DNA of 14,416 nucleotides from Candidatus Poseidoniaceae archaeon (GCA_023254445.1 JALRLN010000021.1:1-14416), one strand, 5' to 3'. Counted from the stretch's first letter, positions 1 to 8,251 are shown. A program made the numbers and translations. Notes: generated by a model not told the origin, from the letters alone.

Positions 1-1
1 G

Positions 2-94
2 AAGGCCGAGGCGGCAGAGGCAGACCTGCCGGCGTCCAAGGACGAGGACCTCTCCCGTCCCGAGGACGTCGACGCGGGCGCCCCACCGTCTTGA
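2..94 (+). CDS. C-terminal tail of an upstream gene (partial)
   Basis: An open frame enters from the left edge and ends at the TGA at 92-94, giving 30 residues. The tail is rich in Ala, Glu, Asp and Pro (it starts KAEAAEADLP and ends DAGAPPS), which is typical of a disordered acidic C-terminus. No domain is visible, so the protein cannot be named. It runs in the same direction as the aminotransferase that starts 25 bases after its stop. Confidence 0.5.
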   Translation, partial: KAEAAEADLPASKDEDLSRPEDVDAGAPPS

Positions 95-98
95 AAAG
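91..98 (+). promoter_or_regulatory. weak TATA-like box before the aminotransferase
   Basis: The run TTGAAAAG is the most AT-rich stretch upstream of the start at 120 and its centre lies about 25 bases before the ATG. That is where an archaeal TATA box would sit for a leaderless transcript. It overlaps the stop codon of the preceding gene and is a poor match to the consensus, so the aminotransferase could equally be read through from upstream. Confidence 0.25.
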
Positions 99-119
99 CA
101 GCACCTCGGTCCGCAGACC

Positions 120-1265
120 ATGCGAACCTACGCCTCGCGGGCACGGGCCATTCAGCCGACGGGCGTTCGCAAGATGTTCGACCTCGCAGGGGACGATGTC
201 GTTTCGTTTGGGCTCGGGGAGCCCGATTTCCAGCCCCCCCCTGTCGCCATCGAGGCCTTTCATCGGGCCATGCTCGATGGTCGAAACAAGTACACCACCA
301 CGGCCGGACTTCCTGCGCTACGTGAGGCGATTGCAGCGTCGTGGTCCCACGTCGCTCCCGGAATGGGTGCGGGCAACGTGTGCATCACAATGTCCGGCAC
401 GAATGCTTTGCTGAACCTCTTCATGACCCTCGTCAACCCCGGTGACAAGGTTCTCCTGCCTGAGCCGTACTTCCCCCTCTATGGCCCCGACGCCACCTTG
501 GTTGGGGGAAGCGCGGCCTACTACCCCTGCCGCTTTGAGAACGCCTTCGTTCCCAACGTGGAGGAGCTCGAGGCGCTCGTGGACGACAATACCGTCGCCA
601 TCCTCTACAACTTCCCGTCCAACCCTACGGGGGGAACCATCGACGAGGCCCAACGCGATGCGCTCCTGGATTTTGCACGACGTCACGACCTGTGGATCAT
701 CAGCGACGAGGTCTACGATCGCATCATTTTCGAAGGCAGCCACGTTTCCTTCCTTGGTGCAGGCTACGACAAGGTGTTCGTGGTCAATTCCTTCTCCAAA
801 ACCTTCGCCATGACCGGCTGGCGCATCGGGTACATCGTGGCGGAGAGCCTCGAACACATGAAGCAGGTCATCAAGGTCCAGTACTACATCACGGCCTGCC
901 CGAACGATGCGATGCAGTACGCCGTGCTGGCCGCCATGGAGCAGGCAGCCGATTACCCGGACGTGCTGTCCACGGAGTTCAAAGCCCGATGCGACCTCAT
1001 TACGGATCGCCTTAACGCGATGCCCGGGGTGCAGTGCCACAAGCCGAAAGGTTCCATCTACGTCTTCCCGAAGGTGGACGTGCCGGGGATGAGCAGCGAG
1101 GAGGTGGCGATGGAGGCCTTGGCCGACGGGGTCCTCTGCTCGCCTGGGACGGCCTTCGGGCCAAGCGGTGAAGGGCACCTTCGGTTCGCGTTCACCATTG
1201 GTCGTGACGACATCGTGCGTGGGATGGACCTATTCGAGGCAACCTTGGCCCGGCTGCGGGGATGA
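120..1265 (+). CDS. aspC: PLP-dependent aminotransferase, class I/II (aspartate aminotransferase-like)
   Basis: A 381-residue cytoplasmic fold-type I aminotransferase that moves amino groups between an amino acid and a 2-oxoacid using pyridoxal phosphate. The N-terminus has the usual GLGEPDF motif (31-37). SNPTGG (167-172) carries the PLP-contacting Asn168. ISDEVYD (194-200) carries Asp196, which pairs with the pyridine nitrogen. SFSKTFAMTGWRIGY carries the Schiff-base Lys227 and the phosphate-binding Arg235. Arg355 in HLRFAF is the expected substrate-carboxylate Arg. Length and motif order match archaeal aspartate/aromatic aminotransferases and nothing is missing. The first ATG fits the family N-terminus. 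Substrate cannot be fixed from sequence: aspartate, alanine or aromatic amino acids are all possible. The next gene starts 4 bases after its stop, suggesting one transcript. Confidence 0.9.
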   Translation: MRTYASRARAIQPTGVRKMFDLAGDDVVSFGLGEPDFQPPPVAIEAFHRAMLDGRNKYTTTAGLPALREAIAASWSHVAPGMGAGNVCITMSGTNALLNLFMTLVNPGDKVLLPEPYFPLYGPDATLVGGSAAYYPCRFENAFVPNVEELEALVDDNTVAILYNFPSNPTGGTIDEAQRDALLDFARRHDLWIISDEVYDRIIFEGSHVSFLGAGYDKVFVVNSFSKTFAMTGWRIGYIVAESLEHMKQVIKVQYYITACPNDAMQYAVLAAMEQAADYPDVLSTEFKARCDLITDRLNAMPGVQCHKPKGSIYVFPKVDVPGMSSEEVAMEALADGVLCSPGTAFGPSGEGHLRFAFTIGRDDIVRGMDLFEATLARLRG

Positions 1266-1269
1266 GCGC

Positions 1270-1896
1270 GTGTTCGACGTCGTCAGCCGGTTCGCGGTCG
1301 GGTTGGCGTTGGGTCACCTGCTGCCGCGCTTGCCCATGATGCTCGTGACACGAGGGAAGACGGCGAACGCCCGCTTCGCTCCCCATCCAGCACCCGTTCG
1401 GCTCGAACCCCACCTCACGGCGCGGGTTCTGCTGATGCGACGGTTGTGGTGGTTGGTGCTCCCGGCCAGCCTCATTCCCATGTCTTTTGGCGCGGCCAGC
1501 CTTGTCAGCGGCAACGCCGCGTTTGGCTTCGGGTTGTGGATCGCGTCCGGTTGGACCGCCCTTCAGCGCCTGTTGACCTTGCTGAACCTTGACGTGGCCC
1601 CGATCCGTCTGGAGACGGCCCACCGGCTTCAAACCGTGATGGACCGCAGCGCAGGCGACGAGGGGTGCTGCGCGCTGCCTGAACCGGTGTGGGAATCTGA
1701 GGCGGTTCGCTGCGCCGCCTGCCGAACTTTGCTGGACCCGATGCCCCGGCCAGACCTCGGGCGCCCCCGCTCGGACCGCTGGCCTGCCCGCTTCCTCAGG
1801 CTCTGGGTCGCAGACGGGCACGCCATGCTGCTCGCCGAACCAATGAGCGGCGTGGTCCCGGTTCCCGCGGGGAACCTCTTAGGTGGTCGGCCGTGA
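1270..1896 (+). CDS. Hypothetical membrane protein with a CxxC motif
   Basis: I do not recognise this gene. The open frame extends back to 1168, but that part overlaps the aminotransferase and reads as a shadow. The GTG at 1270, four bases after the aminotransferase stop, is the likely start and gives 208 residues; ATGs near 1336 are alternatives. Residues about 59-79 and 82-104 look like two membrane helices. The preceding N-terminal part is basic. After the helices come a CC pair (133-134) and a CAAC motif (148-151), possibly a small metal site, though four well-spaced ligands are not evident. The C-terminal end is soluble and Pro/Arg-rich. It sits between the aminotransferase and another membrane protein on the same strand with only 9 bases to the latter, so the two membrane proteins probably work or are at least expressed together. 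Confidence 0.6.
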   Translation: MFDVVSRFAVGLALGHLLPRLPMMLVTRGKTANARFAPHPAPVRLEPHLTARVLLMRRLWWLVLPASLIPMSFGAASLVSGNAAFGFGLWIASGWTALQRLLTLLNLDVAPIRLETAHRLQTVMDRSAGDEGCCALPEPVWESEAVRCAACRTLLDPMPRPDLGRPRSDRWPARFLRLWVADGHAMLLAEPMSGVVPVPAGNLLGGRP

Positions 1897-1905
1897 CGTG
1901 GCGCG

Positions 1906-3021
1906 ATGGCCACGGGGAGGGCGAAGGCTTCGCTCCTCGCAAAGGTGTGGCTCTTGCTCGTTTTGTTCCTTCAGGTCTTCGTGACGCCCTTCGTGGCCTT
2001 TTGCCTGACCTACTTGCTGGAGTTCACGTCCACCGATTCCTCCGCGTCGGTGCAGTTCCGGTTTGACATGATGCCATGGATTCTGGCGGCCTCCGTCAGT
2101 TATGGGCTGCTCGCCTTCACCACCGCGGCCGTTCTTGGAGGCTGGCGGCCCCTCCGGGTCGTAGAGCGAGGTGGCTGGGCCGCCACGCTTGGCTTCGCCC
2201 GTGCGCCTCGACAAACGAACCTGATACGAAACGCACGGCACGAGTACGCTCGTTCCCCCCACGGTCGGCTGGCCTTGCTCGCGCACGATCGCATGCTCGA
2301 CGACCATCCAATCACCGTGACCCACGGTGGTCTCATCCTGCTCGCGGTCCCCTTCCAAACCGTCCTGGTCATCCTGCCCATTGCGCTCATGGTGGCGATT
2401 CCGGACGGGCTTGTCGTCGAAGGACGCCACCTTGCGATGACCTTCATCCTGTACCTCATCGCCCTCATGGGGGTGTTCCACATCTACACCATCGTGGCCT
2501 CTCGACTCGTTGGGGTTGCGGCATCGATGCGTCGCTTCCTGAAAACGATGACGCGGTTGTCGAATTTTGCCCCCATCTTCGTGCTCTGGTTGCTTGGACG
2601 TTTGGCCAGCGTGATCGTGCTGACGTGGTTTGAAGGCGAGATCGACCTGACGCTCCACCTCGAACGTGACATCTTCCGCTCGCTCATCGGCGAGACGGCG
2701 GCGCCGGACGGGTCCTTTCTCGACCTCATGACCGCGTTGGCCGTGATTCCACTGTCGGTGCATGCCACCCTCGCGTGCCTTGAAGGCGGCGGGTTGGACC
2801 CGCCACGTTGGCTGCGGCCGCGCGACGAGGACAGCGAACGCGGGTACGACCTCGAAGCCCAGCGCCGAGCGGACCACTTCCAAGCCGTTCGTGCTTCGAT
2901 CATGGCCTCGAGCGTGGAGGGGCGGCTCGCTTCCTTTGACGACCTGCAGCCGAGCACGGCTCCCGAAGGAGGCGAGGAGGGCGAGGGCAACGGGGCTCAC
3001 GCTGTTCGCGGCCTCGGCTGA
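1906..3021 (+). CDS. Hypothetical polytopic membrane protein (about 6 TM)
   Basis: A 371-residue integral membrane protein that I cannot assign to a family. Hydrophobic segments at about 11-38, 57-78, 141-166, 176-203, 221-241 and 272-292 suggest six membrane helices. A basic loop lies between the second and third (about 80-130, many Arg). The C-terminus from about 298 is a charged soluble tail ending in an acidic Gly/Glu stretch (EGGEEGEG). No transporter signature, protease motif or cofactor site is visible. A His at 140 and another at 192 lie at or within helices but are not part of a motif I know. It follows the 2-TM protein by 9 bases and precedes a promoter for the surface protein, so it likely ends that transcription unit. 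Confidence 0.7.
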   Translation: MATGRAKASLLAKVWLLLVLFLQVFVTPFVAFCLTYLLEFTSTDSSASVQFRFDMMPWILAASVSYGLLAFTTAAVLGGWRPLRVVERGGWAATLGFARAPRQTNLIRNARHEYARSPHGRLALLAHDRMLDDHPITVTHGGLILLAVPFQTVLVILPIALMVAIPDGLVVEGRHLAMTFILYLIALMGVFHIYTIVASRLVGVAASMRRFLKTMTRLSNFAPIFVLWLLGRLASVIVLTWFEGEIDLTLHLERDIFRSLIGETAAPDGSFLDLMTALAVIPLSVHATLACLEGGGLDPPRWLRPRDEDSERGYDLEAQRRADHFQAVRASIMASSVEGRLASFDDLQPSTAPEGGEEGEGNGAHAVRGLG

Positions 3022-3041
3022 ACCGGTCACGTCACGGCGAC

Positions 3042-3050
3042 CTTCATATG
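3042..3050 (+). promoter_or_regulatory. TATA box for the surface-protein gene
   Basis: CTTCATATG is an AT-rich island in a GC-rich gap. Its centre is about 34 bases and its right end 31 bases before the ATG at 3081. That spacing fits an archaeal promoter giving a leaderless or nearly leaderless mRNA starting near 3073-3081. The hexamer overlaps the alternative ATG at 3048, which argues against that codon being used. A tandem GTCAC GTCAC lies just upstream at about 3026-3035 and could be part of a regulator or BRE region, but this is weak. Confidence 0.5.
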
Positions 3051-3080
3051 CGCCCTTGGAGTCGCCTCGTTGTGGTCTCC

Positions 3081-6000
3081 ATGCACCGACGACGCGCCTT
3101 CCTGCTCGTAGGCCTGCTGATGCTGAACAGCCTCGCGCTCGGATTCTCCGGAGCCGAGGTCAGCGGACGTGGAGGTACGAACGACGATTTCACGGTCACA
3201 AGCATCTCCATTGGCAACGCGTCCGACCCGGCAAACATCTGGATTCAGCCCGATGGCGCCTCGCACGGGTATGTCTTCATGGGCGACAGCGTTGAGGTCA
3301 AGGTCAAGGTCACCCGCCTCGGAAGCGCGGCCTTCGCCGTCGCCGCCCCCGTGACCTTGAGCGTCGTCCACCCGATTGGGTACGTGATGGAATCATGGAC
3401 GTGGGAGACACCGGCCCTCATCGGCAGCGCTGCTGACGAGCACACCGTCGTGTGGTCTCCTGAAGTCGCGCATTCGATCTTGAACACCACGACGAACGAA
3501 CTCCACGGTGGGCTCGTGCTGACCGCGACGGTCGCCTACTCCCAGGACACGAGGAACGACAACGACGTCAAGGAGCAACCCGTTCCGGTCGCCATTCAGG
3601 CCGACGCCATGGACGGGACGGTTCAGGCCCAAGACCGCCTCACCTTCATCTCCGGGCGTTACCCCGCGAACGGCGGCGGGGCGACGGGCGATGGCGCGTG
3701 GACCACGGCAGGCACCGACGCCGCAAACAGCGCGCTTGGGAGCAAGCACTGGCGCCATTCGCAGCCGTCGTCCAACTACCCCTCCAATGCCTACGATCGC
3801 TTGATTCGCATGTACTTCCCATCGGGCGGAAACTGCGGTTCCGAGGGGTCCCTCGATGGCGAATTGTCGAACCTCTACCTCACCTACGTGTGCAAGCACA
3901 CCTTCTACTCAGGGCAGTACGTGTCCACACAATTCTTTGTTCAGGCCTACGGTCAGACGAACCTTGGGGACTCGGTGGCGCTGGAGATGTGGCGCCCGCC
4001 CGGCCAGTACAACGACCCCATGCAGTCCCTGCATTGGAACCTCAGCCTCGGTAACCCCTCGGCCACCGAATGGAGCAACCTCTCGTGGGACCCGCAGATG
4101 GACTGGGCGCAGATCCCAGGCCTGACGAACCCGAACATTTTCCTCGGCGGGAATTCCTGGTACTACGGCCTTCTCTTCCAGTCGGATTCCAGCGGCGCCA
4201 GCGAAGGCATGCACATCGACCGATTCGTGCAGTTTGGGGTCAGCAAGGTGACGGAGTTTACCCTTGACGTCAACTGCGACAACCCCGAAGCGGGCTATTC
4301 CACGCCGCCCAATGGCTTGTTGAGCCTGAAGTGCGAGATTACCAACAATGGCTACGTTCCGGCGCCTGTCAGCGTGGTCACGAACGTGTCCAACGCCTCG
4401 TGGATGAGCCCCGTCCTGCAGATCCGCATCGATGCCGACCTGAATCCTGTTGACCACGACAACAGCGTCATCCTGCAGGGCTTCGATGCTGGCACGACCA
4501 CCAACGTGTGGCTCAACCTCTCGGTGCCTCCGGGCGCCGACGTCCAGCAACAGCAGTGGAACGTCACCTTCTACGACCACAGTTCAGGCGACGCGAAGGG
4601 CATGCTCACCATCCCCATCGGCGTCACGGAACAGCACAGCGTCATGCTGACCAGCACGTCCGGACTTGTTGCTGCAGAACTGCTTCCGGGCGAGTCGGGC
4701 CTTGTGCCCATCCGCCTGCAAAACACCGGCAACCGGGACGCTGCGTACGCCCTGACCACGGTGTTCTCCGACCAAGGATGGACAGGTGTGGTCGAGAACG
4801 AGACGGGCACCCCGGTCCCGATGCCTATCGCCATGGGCAAGGGCGAGGCGATGAACCTGCACCTGAACGTGACTGCGTCACCTGAGGCGTCGCCGACGAC
4901 GGACGACGACATCACCTCGTTCAACCTCCGCGCCACATGCCCCACGTGCGGCGGTGGCCTGTTTGGCACCGACGTGCTCGTTCGAACGATTGAGGTCCCC
5001 GTGCTGCGCGATCTTTCGCTCACGCCCGATACGGACAGCATCAGCGGGCCGGCCAACGGTCAGGTGCAAATGGTGTACATGACGCTCCTCAACCTCGGCA
5101 ACGACGACGAGCAGTACACCCTCTCGTTGCAACAATCGAACTGGCTGCTGCAAGCAGAACTGCTTCAGGAAGAGACGCCGGTCATGGATGCGTGGGACGG
5201 CGAGACGACCATCGGCCTTCGTTTCCCCATGCCTGTGGGGCTGCAGCCCGGCTTCTACACGGCCACCGTGACGGCGCGCAGCGTCGACGACGCGACCGTT
5301 GGCCAATCGGTGCAGGTTCAGGTCGAGGTGCTTGACACGGCGGCGGTCTTCGTCCACGACGAGAACGCTGACCAGTCGTACATCCCAGGCGATCCTGCGC
5401 AGTCGATGGAGTTCGAAATTCGCAACGATGGAAACCGACCCGATTCCTTCGACGTCACGCTTGACCTTCCCGAAGGGATGGTCGCCACCGTCAGCAACGT
5501 GAGCGAGGCAGGCCGCACCGCCGAGGTGCTTCCCGGCGCATCCTGCTTCGTGATTGTCAGCTTTGCCTTCACGGACGGAACGGAGGGGACCCTCACGTTG
5601 GGCGTCGTGGCGACCTCGGTCAACGACCCAACGGTCAGCGCGACGGGGAACGCCGTTTACCTCGTCGGCTCTCAAAATTGGCTGCGCATCCCGACGGTGT
5701 TGCCTTCCGAAGTCCGAGACGCCGAGGACATCCATACCATGACGGTGAAGGTGCGCAACCAGTACACCACCGCACAAGCCGTCGCCATGGAACTCGATGC
5801 CGGAGAGGCAGCGAACTTCATGCAACTGCGCATCGATTCTCAGGACCGGAACTTCGTTCTTCAGGTCGGGGAGGAACGCGACGTGACGGTTCATCTCGAC
5901 GTCTCCGCAAACACGCTCCGCAACCTTGCCCAGGACGAATTGACGGTGAACTTCACCGTCTGGGCCCGCTCCGAAACGGTTTCTGACGCGGCCAACGCGC

Positions 6001-6449
6001 AACTCACCGTGACGATGTACAAGACGGTCGCGTCAACCACGGACGGCGCCGACGACGGCGCCGGAAGTGGCGCGGTACGGAACGTGGTGATGCTCGGCCT
6101 CGCCGGCATCATCCTCGTCGGAGGTGTCGTTATGGTGATGCGCATCATTGGCGGCATCGAAGACGATGCTCTCAACGACTGGGCCGACGACGGCTACGAA
6201 GACAGCCTGCAAGCCACCTATGCAGGCGTGAAGGCTGCTCCGACCATCCCTGGAGTCGATGCTGTCCCGGCCGGGGCCCCTCCGGCAAGCGCACCCCCGG
6301 CTCAGGCTCCTGCTCCCTCGACCCCTCCTGTGGAGGAGGCGTCCGCAGCGGCGCCGCCTGTCCCGGCCGAGGGGTTGCCCGAAGGTTGGACGATGGACCA
6401 GTGGCAGGTGTACGGTCAAATGTGGCTTGAGCAGAACGGTCGCGCCTGA
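3081..6449 (+). CDS. Large secreted, membrane-anchored surface protein with Ig-like (CARDB/NEW3-type) repeats
   Basis: With the ATG at 3081 the protein has 1122 residues; an in-frame ATG at 3048 adds 11 but overlaps the TATA box. The N-terminus is a classic signal peptide: MHRRR, a hydrophobic run (AFLLVGLLMLNSLALG), then a possible cleavage after FSGA. The first ~400 residues are beta-rich and aromatic-rich with a few Cys. They are followed by at least four repeats of about 110-130 residues with the Ig-like pattern of CARDB/NEW3 domains (for example LQNTGNRDAAY, LLNLGNDDEQY, IRNDGNRPDSF). Many NxS/T sequons suggest N-glycosylation. A single hydrophobic helix lies at about residues 1000-1021 (nt 6077-6142), followed by an acidic stretch and a roughly 100-residue Ala/Pro-rich cytoplasmic tail. 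That tail ends in a compact Trp-rich motif (WTMDQW then YGQMWL). It is probably an envelope protein for binding or scaffolding; no catalytic motif is visible. It is transcribed from its own promoter. Confidence 0.8.
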   Translation: MHRRRAFLLVGLLMLNSLALGFSGAEVSGRGGTNDDFTVTSISIGNASDPANIWIQPDGASHGYVFMGDSVEVKVKVTRLGSAAFAVAAPVTLSVVHPIGYVMESWTWETPALIGSAADEHTVVWSPEVAHSILNTTTNELHGGLVLTATVAYSQDTRNDNDVKEQPVPVAIQADAMDGTVQAQDRLTFISGRYPANGGGATGDGAWTTAGTDAANSALGSKHWRHSQPSSNYPSNAYDRLIRMYFPSGGNCGSEGSLDGELSNLYLTYVCKHTFYSGQYVSTQFFVQAYGQTNLGDSVALEMWRPPGQYNDPMQSLHWNLSLGNPSATEWSNLSWDPQMDWAQIPGLTNPNIFLGGNSWYYGLLFQSDSSGASEGMHIDRFVQFGVSKVTEFTLDVNCDNPEAGYSTPPNGLLSLKCEITNNGYVPAPVSVVTNVSNASWMSPVLQIRIDADLNPVDHDNSVILQGFDAGTTTNVWLNLSVPPGADVQQQQWNVTFYDHSSGDAKGMLTIPIGVTEQHSVMLTSTSGLVAAELLPGESGLVPIRLQNTGNRDAAYALTTVFSDQGWTGVVENETGTPVPMPIAMGKGEAMNLHLNVTASPEASPTTDDDITSFNLRATCPTCGGGLFGTDVLVRTIEVPVLRDLSLTPDTDSISGPANGQVQMVYMTLLNLGNDDEQYTLSLQQSNWLLQAELLQEETPVMDAWDGETTIGLRFPMPVGLQPGFYTATVTARSVDDATVGQSVQVQVEVLDTAAVFVHDENADQSYIPGDPAQSMEFEIRNDGNRPDSFDVTLDLPEGMVATVSNVSEAGRTAEVLPGASCFVIVSFAFTDGTEGTLTLGVVATSVNDPTVSATGNAVYLVGSQNWLRIPTVLPSEVRDAEDIHTMTVKVRNQYTTAQAVAMELDAGEAANFMQLRIDSQDRNFVLQVGEERDVTVHLDVSANTLRNLAQDELTVNFTVWARSETVSDAANAQLTVTMYKTVASTTDGADDGAGSGAVRNVVMLGLAGIILVGGVVMVMRIIGGIEDDALNDWADDGYEDSLQATYAGVKAAPTIPGVDAVPAGAPPASAPPAQAPAPSTPPVEEASAAAPPVPAEGLPEGWTMDQWQVYGQMWLEQNGRA

Positions 6450-6515
6450 ACCGGACGTTGGCCAGCGACGCAGGGTTGAAGTCAGCCGCTTCCTCGCAGG
6501 CACCGAGGCGACGGT

Positions 6516-8141
6516 ATGATGCAAGGACAGCAGGGGCAAGCACCCATCTTCATCCTCAAGGAAGGTACGCAGCGGACGCGCGGTCGCACGGCGCAATCCA
6601 ACAACATCGCCGCGGCAAAGGCGGTCGCCGATGCGGTCCGCTCAACCCTCGGGCCGAAGGGCATGGACAAGATGCTCGTCGACACCATGGGGGACGTCGT
6701 CATCACCAACGACGGTGCGACCATCCTCAAGGAAATGGACATCGAGCACCCCGCTGCGAAGATGATCATAGAAGTCGCCAAGACCCAGGAACAGCATTGC
6801 TACGACGGCACCACGTCTGCGGTTGTCCTTGCTGGCGAACTGCTGAAGCGAAGCGAGGACCTCATCGAACAGAACGTCCACCCGACCATCATCTGCGAGG
6901 GGTTCCGTCTCGCCGCAGAACACGCCATTGGCCTGCTCGATACGCATGGCCTTGCGACGGAAGGCGATGATGCGGTCCTGCTCGAGGTCGCGAAGACTTC
7001 CTTGACCGGCAAGTCGGCTGGGGCCGTCAAGGCCTTCTTGGCTGACATTTGTGTTCGCGCCGTGAACGCCGTGGGTCGCGTGGAAGACGGCGAGCGCATG
7101 GTGGACCTTGACGACATCAAGGTCGAAAAGCGCCAGGGTGGCTCCATCCGCGACAGCACCCTTGTTGACGGCATCATCCTCGACAAGGAACGCGTCCATG
7201 CTGGCATGCCACGCGTCATGAACGAGGCACGAATTGCCCTCATCAATTCAGCCATCGAGGTCAAGAAGACCGAAGTGGACGCGAAAATTCAGATCACCGA
7301 CCCGACCCAATTGGCCTCCTTCCTTGAGGAAGAACAACGCCACATCCGTGGTCTTGTGGACGCCATTGTGAACGCCGGTGCCAACGTTGTGGTCTGCCAG
7401 AAAGGCATTGATGACCTCGCTCAGCACTACCTGGCCAAGGCCGGCGTGTTTGCGATTCGAAGGGCGAAGAAATCGGACATGGAAGCCTTGTCAAAGGCCA
7501 CAGGCGGGAACGTGGTGACCAACCTCGACGACCTCTCTGAGGCGGACCTCGGACGCGCAGCCCGCGTCGAAGAGCGCAAGATTGGCGAGTCGGACATGAC
7601 CTTCGTCACCGGCTGCCCCGAGGCAAAATCCGTCTCCGTGCTGCTCCGCGGTGGCACCGAGCACGTGGTCGACGAAATCCGCAGGGCTTTCGACGATGCC
7701 GTTGGCGTCGTTGCCGTCGCCTGGGAAGACGGAGCCGTGCTCACAGGCGGTGGCTCGGTGCTGGCGTCCATTTCGCGGGACCTTCGGACCTACGCTGAAG
7801 GCATCGGCGGTCGCGAACAGATGGCCATCGAGGCGTTCGCTACCGCGATGGAAATCATCCCCCGCACGCTTGCGGAAAACGCCGGCCTCGATCCGGTCAC
7901 CACCATCATCGAACTTCGGAAGGCCCATGCCGACGGGCAACGCCACGCCGGCATCAACGTCTACGATGGCGGCGTCGCGGACATGATGGCCGCGAACGTG
8001 ATCGAACCGATGCGCGTGGTCGAGCAAGCCATCCAATCCGCGACCGAGACGGCGACCATGATCCTCCGGATTGACGACGTCATCTCATCGAAGGGCATCA
8101 TGCCGTCCGACGATGGCGGCATGGACGACTTCGGCATGTGA
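6516..8141 (+). CDS. thsA: Thermosome subunit (group II chaperonin)
   Basis: A 541-residue ATP-driven chaperonin subunit that assembles into a double-ring cytosolic folding chamber. Hallmarks in order: TLGPKGMDKMLVD (44-56, nucleotide-binding loop), VVITNDGATIL (61-71), the ATPase motif at 96-100, a substrate-binding apical region about 210-375, EDGAVLTGGG (404-413) with the catalytic-type Asp405, RTLAENAGLDP (450-460), MILRIDDVI (515-523), and the Gly/Met-rich end GGMDDFGM typical of thermosomes. The near-invariant GDGTT motif reads YDGTT here (Tyr96), which is unusual; the key Asp97 is kept. Two ATGs stand in tandem at 6516 and 6519 and either may be used; upstream GAGGCGA (6505-6511) is a weak Shine-Dalgarno candidate. 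No convincing TATA box is seen in the 66-base gap after the surface-protein gene. Length is normal. Confidence 0.95.
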   Translation: MMQGQQGQAPIFILKEGTQRTRGRTAQSNNIAAAKAVADAVRSTLGPKGMDKMLVDTMGDVVITNDGATILKEMDIEHPAAKMIIEVAKTQEQHCYDGTTSAVVLAGELLKRSEDLIEQNVHPTIICEGFRLAAEHAIGLLDTHGLATEGDDAVLLEVAKTSLTGKSAGAVKAFLADICVRAVNAVGRVEDGERMVDLDDIKVEKRQGGSIRDSTLVDGIILDKERVHAGMPRVMNEARIALINSAIEVKKTEVDAKIQITDPTQLASFLEEEQRHIRGLVDAIVNAGANVVVCQKGIDDLAQHYLAKAGVFAIRRAKKSDMEALSKATGGNVVTNLDDLSEADLGRAARVEERKIGESDMTFVTGCPEAKSVSVLLRGGTEHVVDEIRRAFDDAVGVVAVAWEDGAVLTGGGSVLASISRDLRTYAEGIGGREQMAIEAFATAMEIIPRTLAENAGLDPVTTIIELRKAHADGQRHAGINVYDGGVADMMAANVIEPMRVVEQAIQSATETATMILRIDDVISSKGIMPSDDGGMDDFGM

Positions 8142-8178
8142 GGCTGAAGGCCTCGCCGTCCCTCGTTCAGCCGATGGT

Positions 8179-8207
8179 CGTGAGGGAACCTTGAAAGGCC
8201 CCTCACG
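8179..8207 (+). other. Inverted repeat between thermosome and redox operon
   Basis: CGTGAGGG (8179-8186) and CCCTCACG (8200-8207) form a perfect 8-bp stem. Inside it, CCT (8189-8191) and AGG (8196-8198) can extend the helix around a TGAA loop. It sits in the 110-base gap 8142-8251, about 38 bases after the thermosome stop and 45 before the ferredoxin-fusion start. It could be an mRNA 3' end structure, a leader hairpin or an operator. No U-run follows, so a simple archaeal terminator is not supported. Nothing else is evident in this gap. Confidence 0.35.
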
Positions 8208-8251
8208 GGTGGGTTGGATTGCTCTCAACGAGCGATAGCAGGGGCGGTCAG

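Noticed and set aside
318..1178. A 286-residue minus-strand open frame opposite the aminotransferase
   Set aside because: The aminotransferase is complete with all catalytic residues; the opposite frame is a GC-driven shadow.
1879..3030. A 383-residue minus-strand open frame opposite the 6-TM protein
   Set aside because: Its composition is highly charged and repetitive in Arg, Gly, Gln and His, while the plus strand has six clean membrane segments. It is a shadow.
4878..6002. A 374-residue minus-strand open frame opposite the surface protein
   Set aside because: It lacks any fold-like pattern, and the plus-strand frame has Ig-like repeats and glycosylation sequons.
8140..8154. A 5-bp hairpin (GAGGC/GCCTC) overlapping the thermosome stop codon
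   Set aside because: Stems this short are common by chance at this GC content, and there is no U-run to make it a terminator.
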